Positions 1-9,545 of a stretch of 64,000 bases of DNA are shown piece after piece. The position numbers and the translations under genes are program-made. Where the stretch lies: the NCBI GenBank assembly GCA_001304995.1, contig BBZU01000004.1:110130-174129 (forward strand). The letters run 5' to 3'. The notes beneath the pieces were generated by a model. That model made no database searches, was not told the origin of the DNA, and worked only from the letters and a program-made list of their open reading frames with translations. The first letter of the stretch is position 1. Each line of letters opens with the position of its first letter. This DNA comes from Clostridia bacterium UC5.1-1D10. GTDB taxonomy: Bacteria; Bacillota; Clostridia; Lachnospirales; Anaerotignaceae.

Positions 1-2516
1 GATACAAAATGGCAGCGAACTGTTCTCTGGTGATGAGATCGCCCACACCATAAGCGCCATTGTCATAGCCTGCCACGATACCGTTCGCATTTGCCCAAAG
101 GATAGCATCTGTGTACCACATATCCGCTTTCACATCTGTGAAGGGGTTCACGCCTGTGCTTTCCGGCTGACCCTCTACATTATAAAGGACAACTGCCAGC
201 ATTTCTCTGGTCAAAGGTGTGTTGGGTGCGAAAATATCTTCGCTCATACCACTCATCAAACCATTTTCCACCGCATAGGAAACGGCTTCATAGAACCAGT
301 CGCTTTCCTTCGCATCCAAGAAAGAAATGGTTTCAGGCTCTTTGATTTCTTCTGTTTCCTCTGGTTCTTCAGGAACTTCTTCCTCTATTTTTTCCCATTT
401 CGCATAAACGGTGGTGTCTTTCGTCAGGTAAACCTCGTCGATTTTCTTTGTCAAATCTTCATCGGCGTACCAGCTTACGAACTTATAGCCTTCTTTTTTG
501 GGAACATATTCGTCCAGATCAATGGTGCTGTATTCCCATTCGGTGACGGTGTCAATTTTACTGCCGCCGTTGGTGTCGAATTTCAAATCCCAGAAGAATA
601 CAGAACCGCCGGAGGATTTCTTCTTCCAGTTTGCCGTAATCGTTACAGCTTTATCCGGCATTGTAAAGGTGGTCTGTGCGCTGCCTGCATTTGCAAAGGT
701 GATATTATCAGAAGAAGTCCAGCCTGCAAAACGATAGCCGCTGTTAGGAGTTGCAGTTAATGTAATTTATTCGCCTGCCTTTGCAGAAGCTGGTGTTGCA
801 AGTGCTTCACCATGACCATCATTTTGTACCGTAATTGTATAAGTAGGGATGGCATTAACGGTCAATGTGGCGGCATTACTTTCTGCTGCTGTTCCGTAAC
901 CCGTCACCACACAACGGTATTGCCAGCCGTTCATGTCCGTTGTGGTAGTCGCAATGGTATAGGTGGCGTTGGTTTCGCCTGTAATATCCGTTCAGCTGCT
1001 TCCGTTATCGATGCTTTGCTGCCACTGATAGGACAATGGCTCGGTGCCAGTTGCGTTCACGGTAAAGGTAGTAGTTTCGCCCTCGGTCACAGATTTATCT
1101 GCGGGCGGGGTGACGATGGTGGGCGCATACTTCACACTGTCGCCCAAACTATTTGCAATGCTTTCGTCCAGCTTTCCGCCGTCCACGATCACATTATGAT
1201 TTCCAGCGTCAGGCTCTCGCCCTCGCCAATCTTCAAATCCTCCTGCAAGGTCACATCGCCGTACACAGTACCGTCCTTGCCATTCCAGACGATACCGCCG
1301 TTGCTTTCGTTGCTGTCCGCGCCGATCTGAATGTCAGTGCTGGAATCATCGCTGATCCCGCCATTGGCTCGCACGATGGCGTTGTTGCTGACGGTCACTG
1401 TGGGTGTGCCGCCGCCGGTCCCGCTACTGCCAAAAACATATTTAATTCCAGCTCTCTGTCCGCTGGCGGTCAATTCCCCGCCGTTTACGGTAAGGGTTGC
1501 CGGGGAACTATCGGCAGACTGCAGCAGGATTCCCTGTGCATAATCGCTTGTGTTTGTGGCAGTCACATCAACATTATTGATGGTTAGTTCCGCTTTGCCG
1601 CCGTTGCCTTGTACTACAATTCCAGAGAAGCTGATGTCACCTGTTCCTTCTGTGGCCAGACTGCCGGTACCGCTGATTGACAGCGAAGCGGCTCCATCGT
1701 CCGCGTGCACGAAGATTCCAGACCATCCGGAAACTGTGTTCGTCCCCTCCAACTGGATTGTCAGTGAAACGGCGCTGCCTGGCGCGCCTACTGCGTAAAT
1801 CCCGTAACCAGAGTATCTGTTTGAGGAATCGTATTGTCCCTGAATGTTCGCATTGTGCAGCGTCAGGGTGTCTTGGCCGTTGTAGTGTATGTAGCTATCT
1901 CCCGTTGGTTTCTCCAGTTGTGAGGTCCAATTTGTCCCACCGTCGCTGGATGTCCAATAGGCAGCGTTATCAGGATATATTGTACTCGCAATATTTGTGT
2001 TACCCACATAAAGAGAATAAGGCCTATCGTTTTCCGCCGCCAGCACCGTGACGGGCAGCATAGGAGCTGCACCCACGCAAACCTTGTCCAGTTCAGCACC
2101 CTCCACCGAGCAAACGGGGCAATCCCCATTGATTTCTTCCTCGGTGCAGAGGGTTTCACAGGTACATTCTTCCGGCTGGGCGTCGGACGGAGTTGCCGGG
2201 TTCCCGCTGTCCTGCGGGTTGCAGACTTCACAAACATAGGTGCAGGACGTTCCATCTTTAGCGCGAACATAGCCGCAAACTTCGTCGTGGGTGTGATTGC
2301 AGGCTGCCGGATCGGTCAGTCCGCCACAGCTCTCGTTGTGATATGGGAACAGGGGATTTCCGCTGTCCCCTCGGTGAAGCCGCAAGCGCCGTTATGCTGG
2401 GTGTGGTGTTCACACAGCCCGCTCGTGTAAACAGTATCGTTTGCATACGCCATGGACGGCACCAACGCCATCATCATGCACAGGCAGACAAACGCCGCGA
2501 AAATTCGTTTTCTCAT
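1..2516 (-). pseudogene. Secreted SLH-domain surface protein, broken, C-terminus off window
   Basis: The start at 2516 has a GGGAGGAG site and encodes a clear signal peptide (MRKRIF, hydrophobic core, AYA cleavage). It is followed by Cys/His repeats of the CxHTHDExCGY type, a parallel beta-helix-like Ser/Thr/Asn-rich part, an Ig-like domain (WQQS motif near 1010), an InlB/Listeria-Bacteroides-type repeat (KEGYKFVSWYAD), a Glu/Pro linker and at least two S-layer-homology repeats ending at base 1 (TREMLAVVLY, ITREQFAAIL). SLH repeats anchor proteins to pyruvylated wall polymers. The reading is broken four times: frameshifts near 2340 and 1190, TGA at 992-994 (expected Trp) and TAA at 767-769. 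It is a decayed adhesin unless these are sequence errors. Confidence 0.8.
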
Positions 2517-2708
2517 GGCTTTCTCCTCCCTCTTTTTCCTTTTTGATCTTTTTCCAAAAACACAAATCCATTCCGCCCCCTTTTTCTGGACAGAAGTTAT
2601 TTTTCCAAATAAAGTTCCCGCCCTTTCTCGCGCAACGCATTTGCGAATACTTATATTATACTAAAAAATTTTCTTGAAATCTATCACCCATTTGACCCCT
2701 AAAAACAG

Positions 2709-2743
2709 GTGATGCCCACGGATATTTCCGCAGGCATTTTTCC
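2709..2743 (-). terminator. Candidate terminator after the LuxR-type regulator
   Basis: On the minus strand an imperfect hairpin (ATGCC-TGCGG / CCGTG-GGCAT) is followed by CACCTGTTTTT. It lies directly after the regulator stop codon. Confidence 0.45.
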
Positions 2744-3932
2744 TATAAAAGCATGTATTTTTTCAGTTCTTTTCGATTCTTTACACACAATTTGTTCTTC
2801 ACTTGCGCAATATAGCTTTTCACTGTATTTACCGAGATATTCATGCGTTCCGCGATTTCCTGCTGCGTCCATCCACGGGCAGTGAGCATTGCCACAGTAA
2901 ACTCTGTGGTAGTCAAATCGTCTGCCACATCATGGCCGGTAATGGGGTTATGAACTCTACGCCATCTCGAAGAGAAACGGTATGTGATGTCGATGATTCG
3001 TTTGAAATCTTCTGGCCATTTTGGTTTGATGACTGCTTCCAACATTCCACCCAAAAGACCATGATGCTCTCCCAACCCCTCAATGAGATCATCAGGCTGG
3101 GCTTTTTCCCATGCGGCCAGCTATGGCACTCTGCTTTTTCCAGCTCACGCAGGCTCATATAGTCCATGACTGCCACCAAATGAAGATAAATGGCAGGGAT
3201 GGGATATTCCTCTCCGCCCATGGCAAGAGTGGCCTCCACAATGCCCGCACTGCGGCTATAATCTTCTTTTAGATAGAGATAATGTGCCAAGACATACAGG
3301 GCAAAAGCACGCAGTCCCGGCGGCAATAAAGGCAGAAATTCATGTACTGATGGGATTTCTTCCGGCAAAGGCAAATGAAGCAGCACTGCAGAAGCCGATG
3401 CAACAAAGGCTTCAATAGCTCGGACATGGGGTGCTTGCTTTGCGCCATCGGCCAATGTTTTTTTGATTTCATTCAAGGCATATCTGGCATGGGAAATTTG
3501 CCCCATAGACAGGCACGCATAGACATAAATCAAACAAGCAGAAAGCCGATAAGCCGCCTCGGAATAAGTCAGGTACAGCTCTGCCTTTTGCATGGCTTTT
3601 TCAGCCTGACCACTGAAATAATAATATTCCGCAAGCGCAATTTCCTTCTTTGGCCCATTAGGTATTTTCTCAATGGTTTCCATACATTTTCCCGGCGCAA
3701 AAGACGTACTCATCAAAGGCATAAAGCCCGTATATAATTCCATTGTTTTAGGTGGCTCATGGGTTTTATTCTTTCTGGGATCACCCGGCTTGTTTGCAGT
3801 ATCCGGAATTGCCCACGAGGTACCGAAACGCTGCACTCCGTGAATACGCCCCTCTGCACAGTACTGGTTTACCCGCCGCTCCGATACGCCCCATTTTTCT
3901 GCCGCCTCCCGAATAGACAAATAACCTTTCAT
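2743..3932 (-). pseudogene. LuxR-type regulator with N-terminal helix-turn-helix, frameshifted
   Basis: The start at 3932 follows AAAGGAGG. The N-terminus (about residues 1-50) is a small winged HTH of the type YLSIREAAEKWGVSERRVNQ. A central all-helical, TPR-like segment follows. The C-terminal HTH of the LuxR/GerE class (GWTQQEIAERMNISVNTVKSYI) is read only in another frame. The frames switch near 3115, where ELEKA should continue as AWEKAQPDDLIEG. Repaired, the protein would be about 396 residues. Orphan regulators of this architecture are common in gut Clostridia. Its target is unknown; the nearest candidates are the SLH gene and the symporter. Confidence 0.7.
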
Positions 3933-4137
3933 TTCATTCCCTCCTTTCCATTTTTCCGTTGCTGTTTTCTATCTTTATTATATGACATAATCTTTGTGGT
4001 TTCAAATTTTCGTGTTTTGCCATAATTTTATTTTTGATAATATAATATGGAAGGAAATCATATCAACATTCAACCATAGCACCTCAAAATATACTTTCAA
4101 AATCGAAATATTACCTTATAATATCTATTTTTCAAAT

Positions 4138-4173
4138 AAAAAGGCAGTAAGTTTTTCATATCTTACTGCCTAA
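4138..4173 (-). terminator. Intrinsic terminator of the alanine symporter gene
   Basis: The minus strand reads GGCAGTAAG, a 10-nt loop, CTTACTGCC, then TTTTTAT. The 9-bp perfect stem lies about 75 nt after the stop codon. Closely related hairpins recur at 11416-11453 and 18625-18660. Confidence 0.8.
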
Positions 4174-4243
4174 AATATTTCAATTTTCAATATGGAGATG
4201 TGTAACAAAAATGACTATTCACTTTATATATGGAGATTTCTTT

Positions 4244-5668
4244 TTATGCTTCCATATCACCCACGCCAGTAAATCCTCTTGCAGCTTTTTCTGCCTTTTC
4301 TCGCTTAAGGTTTTCCATATAGGTATTTGTTTCTTTGATTACAACGGGGCTAAGCAGAAGCAAACCTACCAAGTTCGGGAATGCCATCAAAGCGTTTGTA
4401 ATATCCGCCAAAATCCAGATTGCATCCAGTGTCAGATAAGGTGCGATTGCGATACAGATGATATATAAAACGCGATAAATGGTAATCAGTTTTGTACCGC
4501 CGCACAAGTATACCAAACATCTTTCGCCATAGTAGCTCCAACCGATAATGGTTGTAAAGGAAAAGAATACCAAGCCAATGGAAACAATATACAGACCGAT
4601 ATTCCCAGGCAAAGACTGCTGGAACGCTGTATTAGACAGCAAGCCGCCATCCAACAGAACGCCATTTACAGGTGTTTCCAACAAACCGGAAGAAATAATT
4701 ACAAGTGCTGTCATTGTACAGATGATGATGGTTGTCAGGAATACACCCAGCATGGATACAATACCCTGACGTACAGGGGAATTTGTCTGTGCTGCTGCCG
4801 CAACGATTGGCGCACTACCCAGACCGGCTTCATTGGTATAAATACCTCTTGCAACACCAGTTCTCATTGCAGTCATAACAGAAATGATAACTGTACCAGC
4901 AATACCGCCGCCCATTGCGTGTGGTGTGAATGCGGACTTGAAAATCTGTGCAAATGCAGCGGGCAGCTGATCTGCCTGCAAAATCAGCGCAACGACGCAG
5001 CCCAAGATATACGCGATGGCCATAACGGGTACAACCAATTCTGCAACTTTAGAAATAGAGCCGATCCCACCAAAAATAACTGCCGCCGCCAAAACAGTAA
5101 TGATAACCCCCAGAATACCAACAGGAACATGAAACGCGTTATTTACGGATTCTACGATTGCATTTACCTGAGGGAATGTTCCGCAGCCTAACAGCGCTGT
5201 AAAGATACCGAAAAATGCAAAGGCACACGCAAGCCATTTGAATTTTTTGCCAAGGCCCAATTCAATATAATACATAGGGCCGCCTGCAACCTGTCCGTTT
5301 TGGTCTTTACTTCTATACTTTACCGCCAATACACACTCTGCGTATTTGGTTGCCATACCGAAAAATGCGGATAACCACATCCAGAACAAAGAACCGGGGC
5401 CACCTGCACGCAGCGCAGTGGCAACCCCTACAATACTACCGGTACCAATGGTTGCAGCCAATGCTGTACACAAAGAACCCAACGTAGAAACATCGCCTTG
5501 CCCTTCTTCTTTTTCAAAAATGTACTGAAATGACTTATGCAGATGAAAAATTTGTATGCCTTTGAGTCGAATTGTATAATATAATCCTGTGAATAATAGC
5601 AATAGAATGGTGATCGGCCCCCACACGACACCTTGTATACCTTTTAACGCTTCTACAAAACTTTCCAT
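4244..5668 (-). CDS. Na+/alanine (AGCS family) symporter
   Basis: An integral membrane amino acid symporter of 474 residues with about ten hydrophobic segments, normal length for the alanine/glycine:cation symporter family. Family hallmarks are GGPMYYIELGLG (around residue 95) and TNEAGLGSAPI (around 280). It is predicted to import alanine or glycine with Na+. The ATG at 5668 is chosen because AAGGAGA lies 6-8 nt upstream and the reading begins MESFVEALKG, as in homologues; a longer open frame to 5746 lacks such a site. It is monocistronic, with its own terminator and an AT-rich upstream region. Confidence 0.92.
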   Translation of the reverse strand: MESFVEALKGIQGVVWGPITILLLLFTGLYYTIRLKGIQIFHLHKSFQYIFEKEEGQGDVSTLGSLCTALAATIGTGSIVGVATALRAGGPGSLFWMWLSAFFGMATKYAECVLAVKYRSKDQNGQVAGGPMYYIELGLGKKFKWLACAFAFFGIFTALLGCGTFPQVNAIVESVNNAFHVPVGILGVIITVLAAAVIFGGIGSISKVAELVVPVMAIAYILGCVVALILQADQLPAAFAQIFKSAFTPHAMGGGIAGTVIISVMTAMRTGVARGIYTNEAGLGSAPIVAAAAQTNSPVRQGIVSMLGVFLTTIIICTMTALVIISSGLLETPVNGVLLDGGLLSNTAFQQSLPGNIGLYIVSIGLVFFSFTTIIGWSYYGERCLVYLCGGTKLITIYRVLYIICIAIAPYLTLDAIWILADITNALMAFPNLVGLLLLSPVVIKETNTYMENLKREKAEKAARGFTGVGDMEA

Positions 5669-6411
5669 GAAGTTCTCCTTTCTTTGTCTAAACATTATCA
5701 ATTTGTGTACATGAATATCGTCTGTTGCATTTTGTATCATTACCAAACAACTCGTCTAAAATATAACATTTTGTTTGTTAGATTTTAGGCACACAAAATT
5801 ATACATTGTGAAAAAAATTTTATCTGATCAGAAATTTCACAGGAAATATAGTATCATTTTTTAAAATTTATATCAATATTGCAAACAAAACGAATATTGT
5901 ATCAAACTTTTTTATACACCTTGATAGTTATTGCCAATGTCACCTCATGAAAAGCTGTATATCTTTTTCATAAATTATCTGCATATGTTTCCATCACAAA
6001 TTTTCATATATTGTTTTTATCCACGTCCATCTGATATGTTTTTGACAAGAAAAGGAGTGTAATCACAGAAATTCTCTAAAATTCATTGGTATATTTGAAT
6101 AAAACACTTCTCGTTTCCAATTAGTATAATCTGACGAATCAGTTTTCTCAGTAAATATCTCATATGCAAAAAAAGATTGCAAACAAAATATCAAAGATAT
6201 TTTGCAAGCAATTTCAAATCACTTCAAAATCTAAAAATTTTTCACCATATTTTTGAACTGCCATACTTCAAAACATAAATATATCGAAATCATTTTTCAA
6301 ACTTCCCGCAACACTTTGTATTTAGTCTTAACCAATTTCTTAGGCCCTGTTCAAACAATATGTCCCCTACTGGACGAAGCAACACGCTATTTATCAAACC
6401 CTTCAAGCGCA
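5669..6411. other. Long AT-rich intergenic region
   Basis: About 740 bases with no credible reading frame on either strand. Near 5755-5790 there is a CTAAAAT/ATTTTAG inverted repeat just upstream of the symporter, a possible promoter or operator region. No recognised riboswitch or tRNA was seen. Confidence 0.5.
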
Positions 6412-6453
6412 AAAAAACGTGATACCTCCACTAAGTGGAAGCATCACGTTTTT
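6412..6453 (-). terminator. Terminator of the VOC-lsrF-dhaKL operon
   Basis: The inverted repeat AAAAACGTGAT / ATCACGTTTTT encloses an inner CCACTTAGTGG, with T-runs on both sides. It lies 14 nt beyond the stop of the last gene of the operon. Confidence 0.85.
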
Positions 6454-6466
6454 CTTTTTTTGAAAA

Positions 6467-6787
6467 TTAATGTTCTTCGTACAGCTCAATCATTGCTCCG
6501 TCTTTCCATACAAAAGCAATCCGCGCTGTTTCGCTGACATCCATAGGGCCACAGATCACGCTGTCCGCATCATCAATATATTTCTGAAGATCATCCACTC
6601 TATAAGCCACATGAGGATTATGATGAATTTCTTCAGGGAATGGTGTGCCTTCTTCAAATTTCAAATATTCGATTTTATAATCATAATCGTCTACATTGCT
6701 TACCCAGAACTTAGCGCCTTCATTATATACCATACCAGGCTTTTTATTTGTGATAGGGATTCCGATGTGCATATATTCCGCTGCCAT
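6467..6787 (-). CDS. Small VOC (glyoxalase/bleomycin-resistance fold) protein
   Basis: A 106-residue protein with the half-barrel pattern of the vicinal-oxygen-chelate superfamily. The N-terminal strand carries a His (YMHIGIPI) and a late HxxYRVDD-like strand reads NPHVAYRVDD; a final IELYEEH supplies a Glu at a usual metal-ligand position. It is the last gene of the operon, 14 nt after lsrF. It may be an isomerase or lyase acting on the aldolase substrate, a role filled by the unrelated LsrG in the enterobacterial lsr operon. That parallel is inference from position only. Confidence 0.65.
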   Translation of the reverse strand: MAAEYMHIGIPITNKKPGMVYNEGAKFWVSNVDDYDYKIEYLKFEEGTPFPEEIHHNPHVAYRVDDLQKYIDDADSVICGPMDVSETARIAFVWKDGAMIELYEEH

Positions 6788-6801
6788 ATGTAAGACCTCC
6801 T

Positions 6802-7686
6802 TTATTTGCTGTTTTTGATTTCTTCGTACACTTCATATGCCTGTTTTGCCGTATAGCCTTCATGCACCACTTTACCAATGGCTGCCGCCATCCCTTCCGG
6901 AGAATCGGACTGGAAGATATTTCTGCCCATATCCACACCATGAGCACCTTCGTTGATGGCTCTGTATGCCATTTCCAAAGCTTCCAATTCCGGCAGTTTT
7001 TTGCCTCCTGCAATAACAATGGGCACAGGGCAAGCCGCCGCTACACGTTCAAAACCTTCACAATAATAGCTTTTCACAATATTAGCACCATTTTCTGCCA
7101 ATACTCTTGTGGCCATCTGGAAAAATTTTTCCGTACGTTCCATCTGTTTTCCCACCGCTACAACGCCCAATGTAGGAATGCCATATCTCGTACCGGCATC
7201 TGCTGTTCTGGCAAGGAGTTCCAAAGAGCGAGATTCCCCCGGCGCACCAATGAAGGTCTGTACTGCCATGCAGTCCGCATTCATTCTGATAGCATTTTCA
7301 ATATCACAGGCAATGCCGCCGCCATTTGACATTTCATCAAACAAAACTATCGTATCATATGTAACTCTTACACAGGTAGCTGTTGGAGATGCCGGAGAAA
7401 CACAGGAACGAATAACCCCTTTCGTTCCCATCAGTACATCCACATAAGGTGCTAACGGAGGTACCACCAGATCAATGCGTTCCAGCCCAGCCGTAGGCCC
7501 CATAATATAGCCATGGTCAAAAGCCAGCATCACGGTATTCCCAGATTTAGGCTGGAAAATTTTCGCCAATCGGTTTTTCATTCCCCAGTCACAATGTGCA
7601 GCACCTTTTACATAAAATCCATCCTGAACGGGAGCAATATCCAGATGGTAATCATGTGCCGCTTTATTTCCAATATTATCTGCCAT
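6802..7686 (-). CDS. lsrF: LsrF-type class I aldolase/thiolase
   Basis: A 294-residue DeoC/FbaB-type TIM barrel closely resembling E. coli LsrF in length and along its whole sequence: CDWGMKNRL, VMLAFDHGY (residues 52-60), GLERID, the Schiff-base lysine in NIVKSYY (Lys205), CPVPIVIAGGKKLPE and GVDMGRNIFQSD. LsrF transfers an acetyl group from 3-hydroxy-2,4-pentadione-5-phosphate to CoA in autoinducer-2 breakdown; relatives cleave other phosphorylated ketoses. It is cotranscribed with DhaK/DhaL, which suggests the substrate is a ketose phosphate made by that kinase pair. The family is certain, the exact substrate is not. Confidence 0.85.
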   Translation of the reverse strand: MADNIGNKAAHDYHLDIAPVQDGFYVKGAAHCDWGMKNRLAKIFQPKSGNTVMLAFDHGYIMGPTAGLERIDLVVPPLAPYVDVLMGTKGVIRSCVSPASPTATCVRVTYDTIVLFDEMSNGGGIACDIENAIRMNADCMAVQTFIGAPGESRSLELLARTADAGTRYGIPTLGVVAVGKQMERTEKFFQMATRVLAENGANIVKSYYCEGFERVAAACPVPIVIAGGKKLPELEALEMAYRAINEGAHGVDMGRNIFQSDSPEGMAAAIGKVVHEGYTAKQAYEVYEEIKNSK

Positions 7687-7707
7687 AATTTCAGGCTCCT
7701 TTCAGGA

Positions 7708-8706
7708 TTATTTTTTCAAGTAAGGTGTGTTGCAAGGTGCGTTCCAAAGACGCAGCAGTTCATCATCCATACGAGCCATAAACATCTGGAAACCAGCCTG
7801 TTCCTGCACGGTAAGCATTTCACCAACGTAGTTCGCAACAACTTCAATTCCCTGCTGTTTCAAAACATCTACTGCCTTACGATATACAATCAGCTGTTCC
7901 ATCAATGTGGTTGCACCGGAACCATTAATGATCAGCATTACTTTTTCACCAGACTGGATACCGATATCTTTTACCAGTGCATTTACCATAATTTCTGCTG
8001 TTTCGTCGGCCGTTTTCATGGGTTGACGACCACCGCCGCCTTCACCATGCTGACCCATACCAATTTCCATATCATCTTCGCCAAGGTCTGCCAGAGTGGC
8101 ACCAGTGGAAGGATGTGTTGCACCGCGTACAGCAACAGCCAGTGTAGCCATATTATCAGCAAATCTCTGTGCAATGGCTGCTACTTCTTCCAGACTTTTG
8201 CCTTCTGCGGCAGCAGCACCGGCAATTTTGTAAGTAGGGATACAGCCAACCAGACCTCTTCTGTCATCAGCGTTTTCACGAGGTGCGTTGGATACATCTT
8301 CCTGTGTAACCACTTTGATGCAGTGGATGCCCTGTTTATTGATCTGTTTCATGGTAAGTTTGCCTGTGAGCATATCACCGGCATGGTTCAATACAATATA
8401 CAGAACACCTTTTCCCTTATCCGCCAATTTGATGGCATCTACACATGCCTGAGGGCCAGGAGCCGCAAAAATGTCGCCCACTACGGAAATATCCACCATA
8501 CCTTCCCCAACAAAACCGGAAATGGCGGGTTCGTATCCAGATCCTCCCTGTGTAACAATGGTTACACGATCAGCGTTTTCCGGATCTTTATTAATGATCA
8601 TATTCTGGTCGCCGCGATAGATGATCTCCTTGTTTGCCAAAACAAGACCATCCAGCAGTTCATCTGTTAAATTTGCCGGATCGTTGATAAATTTTTTCAT
8701 TTTCAT
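7708..8706 (-). CDS. dhaK: Dihydroxyacetone kinase-type subunit DhaK
   Basis: A 332-residue DhaK subunit that binds the ketose covalently through a histidine. The hemiaminal His is in GMGQHGEGGGG (His220), and the NHAGD motif (108-112) carries the catalytic Asp. The usual GGGSGHEP motif reads GGSGYEP (54-60), so the second active-site His is replaced by Tyr, and the flanking HAGY segment is also altered. From knowledge of E. coli DhaK this points to a substrate other than plain dihydroxyacetone. RBS AGGAGG is 8 nt upstream. DhaL is encoded just upstream, and no PTS-type DhaM is nearby. Confidence 0.88.
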   Translation of the reverse strand: MKMKKFINDPANLTDELLDGLVLANKEIIYRGDQNMIINKDPENADRVTIVTQGGSGYEPAISGFVGEGMVDISVVGDIFAAPGPQACVDAIKLADKGKGVLYIVLNHAGDMLTGKLTMKQINKQGIHCIKVVTQEDVSNAPRENADDRRGLVGCIPTYKIAGAAAAEGKSLEEVAAIAQRFADNMATLAVAVRGATHPSTGATLADLGEDDMEIGMGQHGEGGGGRQPMKTADETAEIMVNALVKDIGIQSGEKVMLIINGSGATTLMEQLIVYRKAVDVLKQQGIEVVANYVGEMLTVQEQAGFQMFMARMDDELLRLWNAPCNTPYLKK

Positions 8707-8736
8707 ATTATATTCCTCCTTTGAAATTCCAAAGAT

Positions 8737-9363
8737 TTATTTCATACCATCTGACAAGCCACGAATGAAAATGGATGTGGAAACAGCCCCTGCATCCGGT
8801 GTGCCAATGGTCTGTTCCTTATATCTTCTTGCTCTGCCAAATTTGGAAACATATTTTTCACTGTCTTTTGCCCCATTTTCTGCTGCTCTTGCTGCCGCTT
8901 CCAATATATCTTTTACACTGCCTTCCGTTTTCTGTGCCGCTTCCACTGCCGGAATCGGTGCATCCATCATGGTTTTATCCCCCACTTTTGCTGTGGTAAT
9001 ATCCTCCATTTCAGAAAGGCAGCCAGTAAACATCCGTTTTCCTCCTTCGGCTTCCAAAGTATTTTCTCCATCATTCAGGTCAACACCCAGGCCGCCAATC
9101 AATGTACCATACAGAGGGCCAGCAGAACCTCCCCGCACCTCCATAATTGCCATGCCTAAATCATCCAGAAAACTTTTGATATCCTGCGCTTCTTCCCACT
9201 GAGAAACCTTTTCCTGGATCAATGCAGCAATTTTTCCAATGGTGATCCCATGATCTCCGTCACCAAAACAGGAATCCATCTCGCTCAGATATTCTGTTTT
9301 AGCCTGCATATATTCCGCTGCCTGCACTAACATATTCGCGAAAACTTTTTTGTCCACTACCAT
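8737..9363 (-). CDS. dhaL: Dihydroxyacetone kinase-type subunit DhaL (nucleotide-binding)
   Basis: A 208-residue DhaL subunit. The Mg-nucleotide motif EMDSCFGDGDHG keeps Asp30, Asp35, Asp37 and His38. Later GGSAGPLYGT and GDKTMMDA blocks are typical. The ATG at 9363 follows GGGGGAATTAGA and gives MVVDKKVFAN; the frame is open further upstream without a better site. It is the first gene of the operon, preceded by a perfect palindrome at 9398-9409. In bacteria DhaL phosphorylates the ketose held by DhaK using a PTS protein (DhaM) or ATP; no dhaM is visible here, so the phosphodonor is unclear. Confidence 0.9.
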   Translation of the reverse strand: MVVDKKVFANMLVQAAEYMQAKTEYLSEMDSCFGDGDHGITIGKIAALIQEKVSQWEEAQDIKSFLDDLGMAIMEVRGGSAGPLYGTLIGGLGVDLNDGENTLEAEGGKRMFTGCLSEMEDITTAKVGDKTMMDAPIPAVEAAQKTEGSVKDILEAAARAAENGAKDSEKYVSKFGRARRYKEQTIGTPDAGAVSTSIFIRGLSDGMK

Positions 9364-9397
9364 TCTAATTCCCCCAGCCATAACCAAAAGAAATTTT

Positions 9398-9409
9398 TAA
9401 CATATGTTA
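9398..9409. promoter_or_regulatory. Palindromic operator in front of dhaL
   Basis: TAACATATGTTA is a perfect 12-bp palindrome about 35 nt upstream of the dhaL start. The same core, extended to 16 bp, stands before the SorC-type regulator gene (10490-10505). A degenerate copy (AACACGCGTT) lies near 9440. It is the probable operator of that regulator. Confidence 0.65.
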
Positions 9410-9508
9410 CATTTATATAATTAATAATAGCACAATCGTAACACGCGTTCAATGATTGTTTTTTCTCCAGAACATAGAAAAGTCAATCTCTTTTTTGTAT
9501 AAAATCAC

Positions 9509-9543
9509 AAAAAACCGCTCTTGCATATACAAGAACGGTTTTT
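9509..9543 (-). terminator. Terminator of the SorC-type regulator gene
   Basis: The minus strand carries AAAAACCGTTCTTG, a short loop, CAAGAGCGGTTTTTT. It is a near-perfect stem with a T-tract immediately after the regulator stop at 9546. Confidence 0.8.
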
Positions 9544-9545
9544 CA

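Noticed and set aside
5669..6411. Riboswitch upstream of the alanine symporter
   Set aside because: The region is AT-rich without a conserved-looking stem set or anti-terminator; nothing resembles a glycine or other known aptamer.
7513..8670. 385-codon open frame on the plus strand
   Set aside because: Exact antisense of dhaK/lsrF, with Cys/His/Phe-rich composition and no ribosome site; the minus-strand reading is a clear known family.
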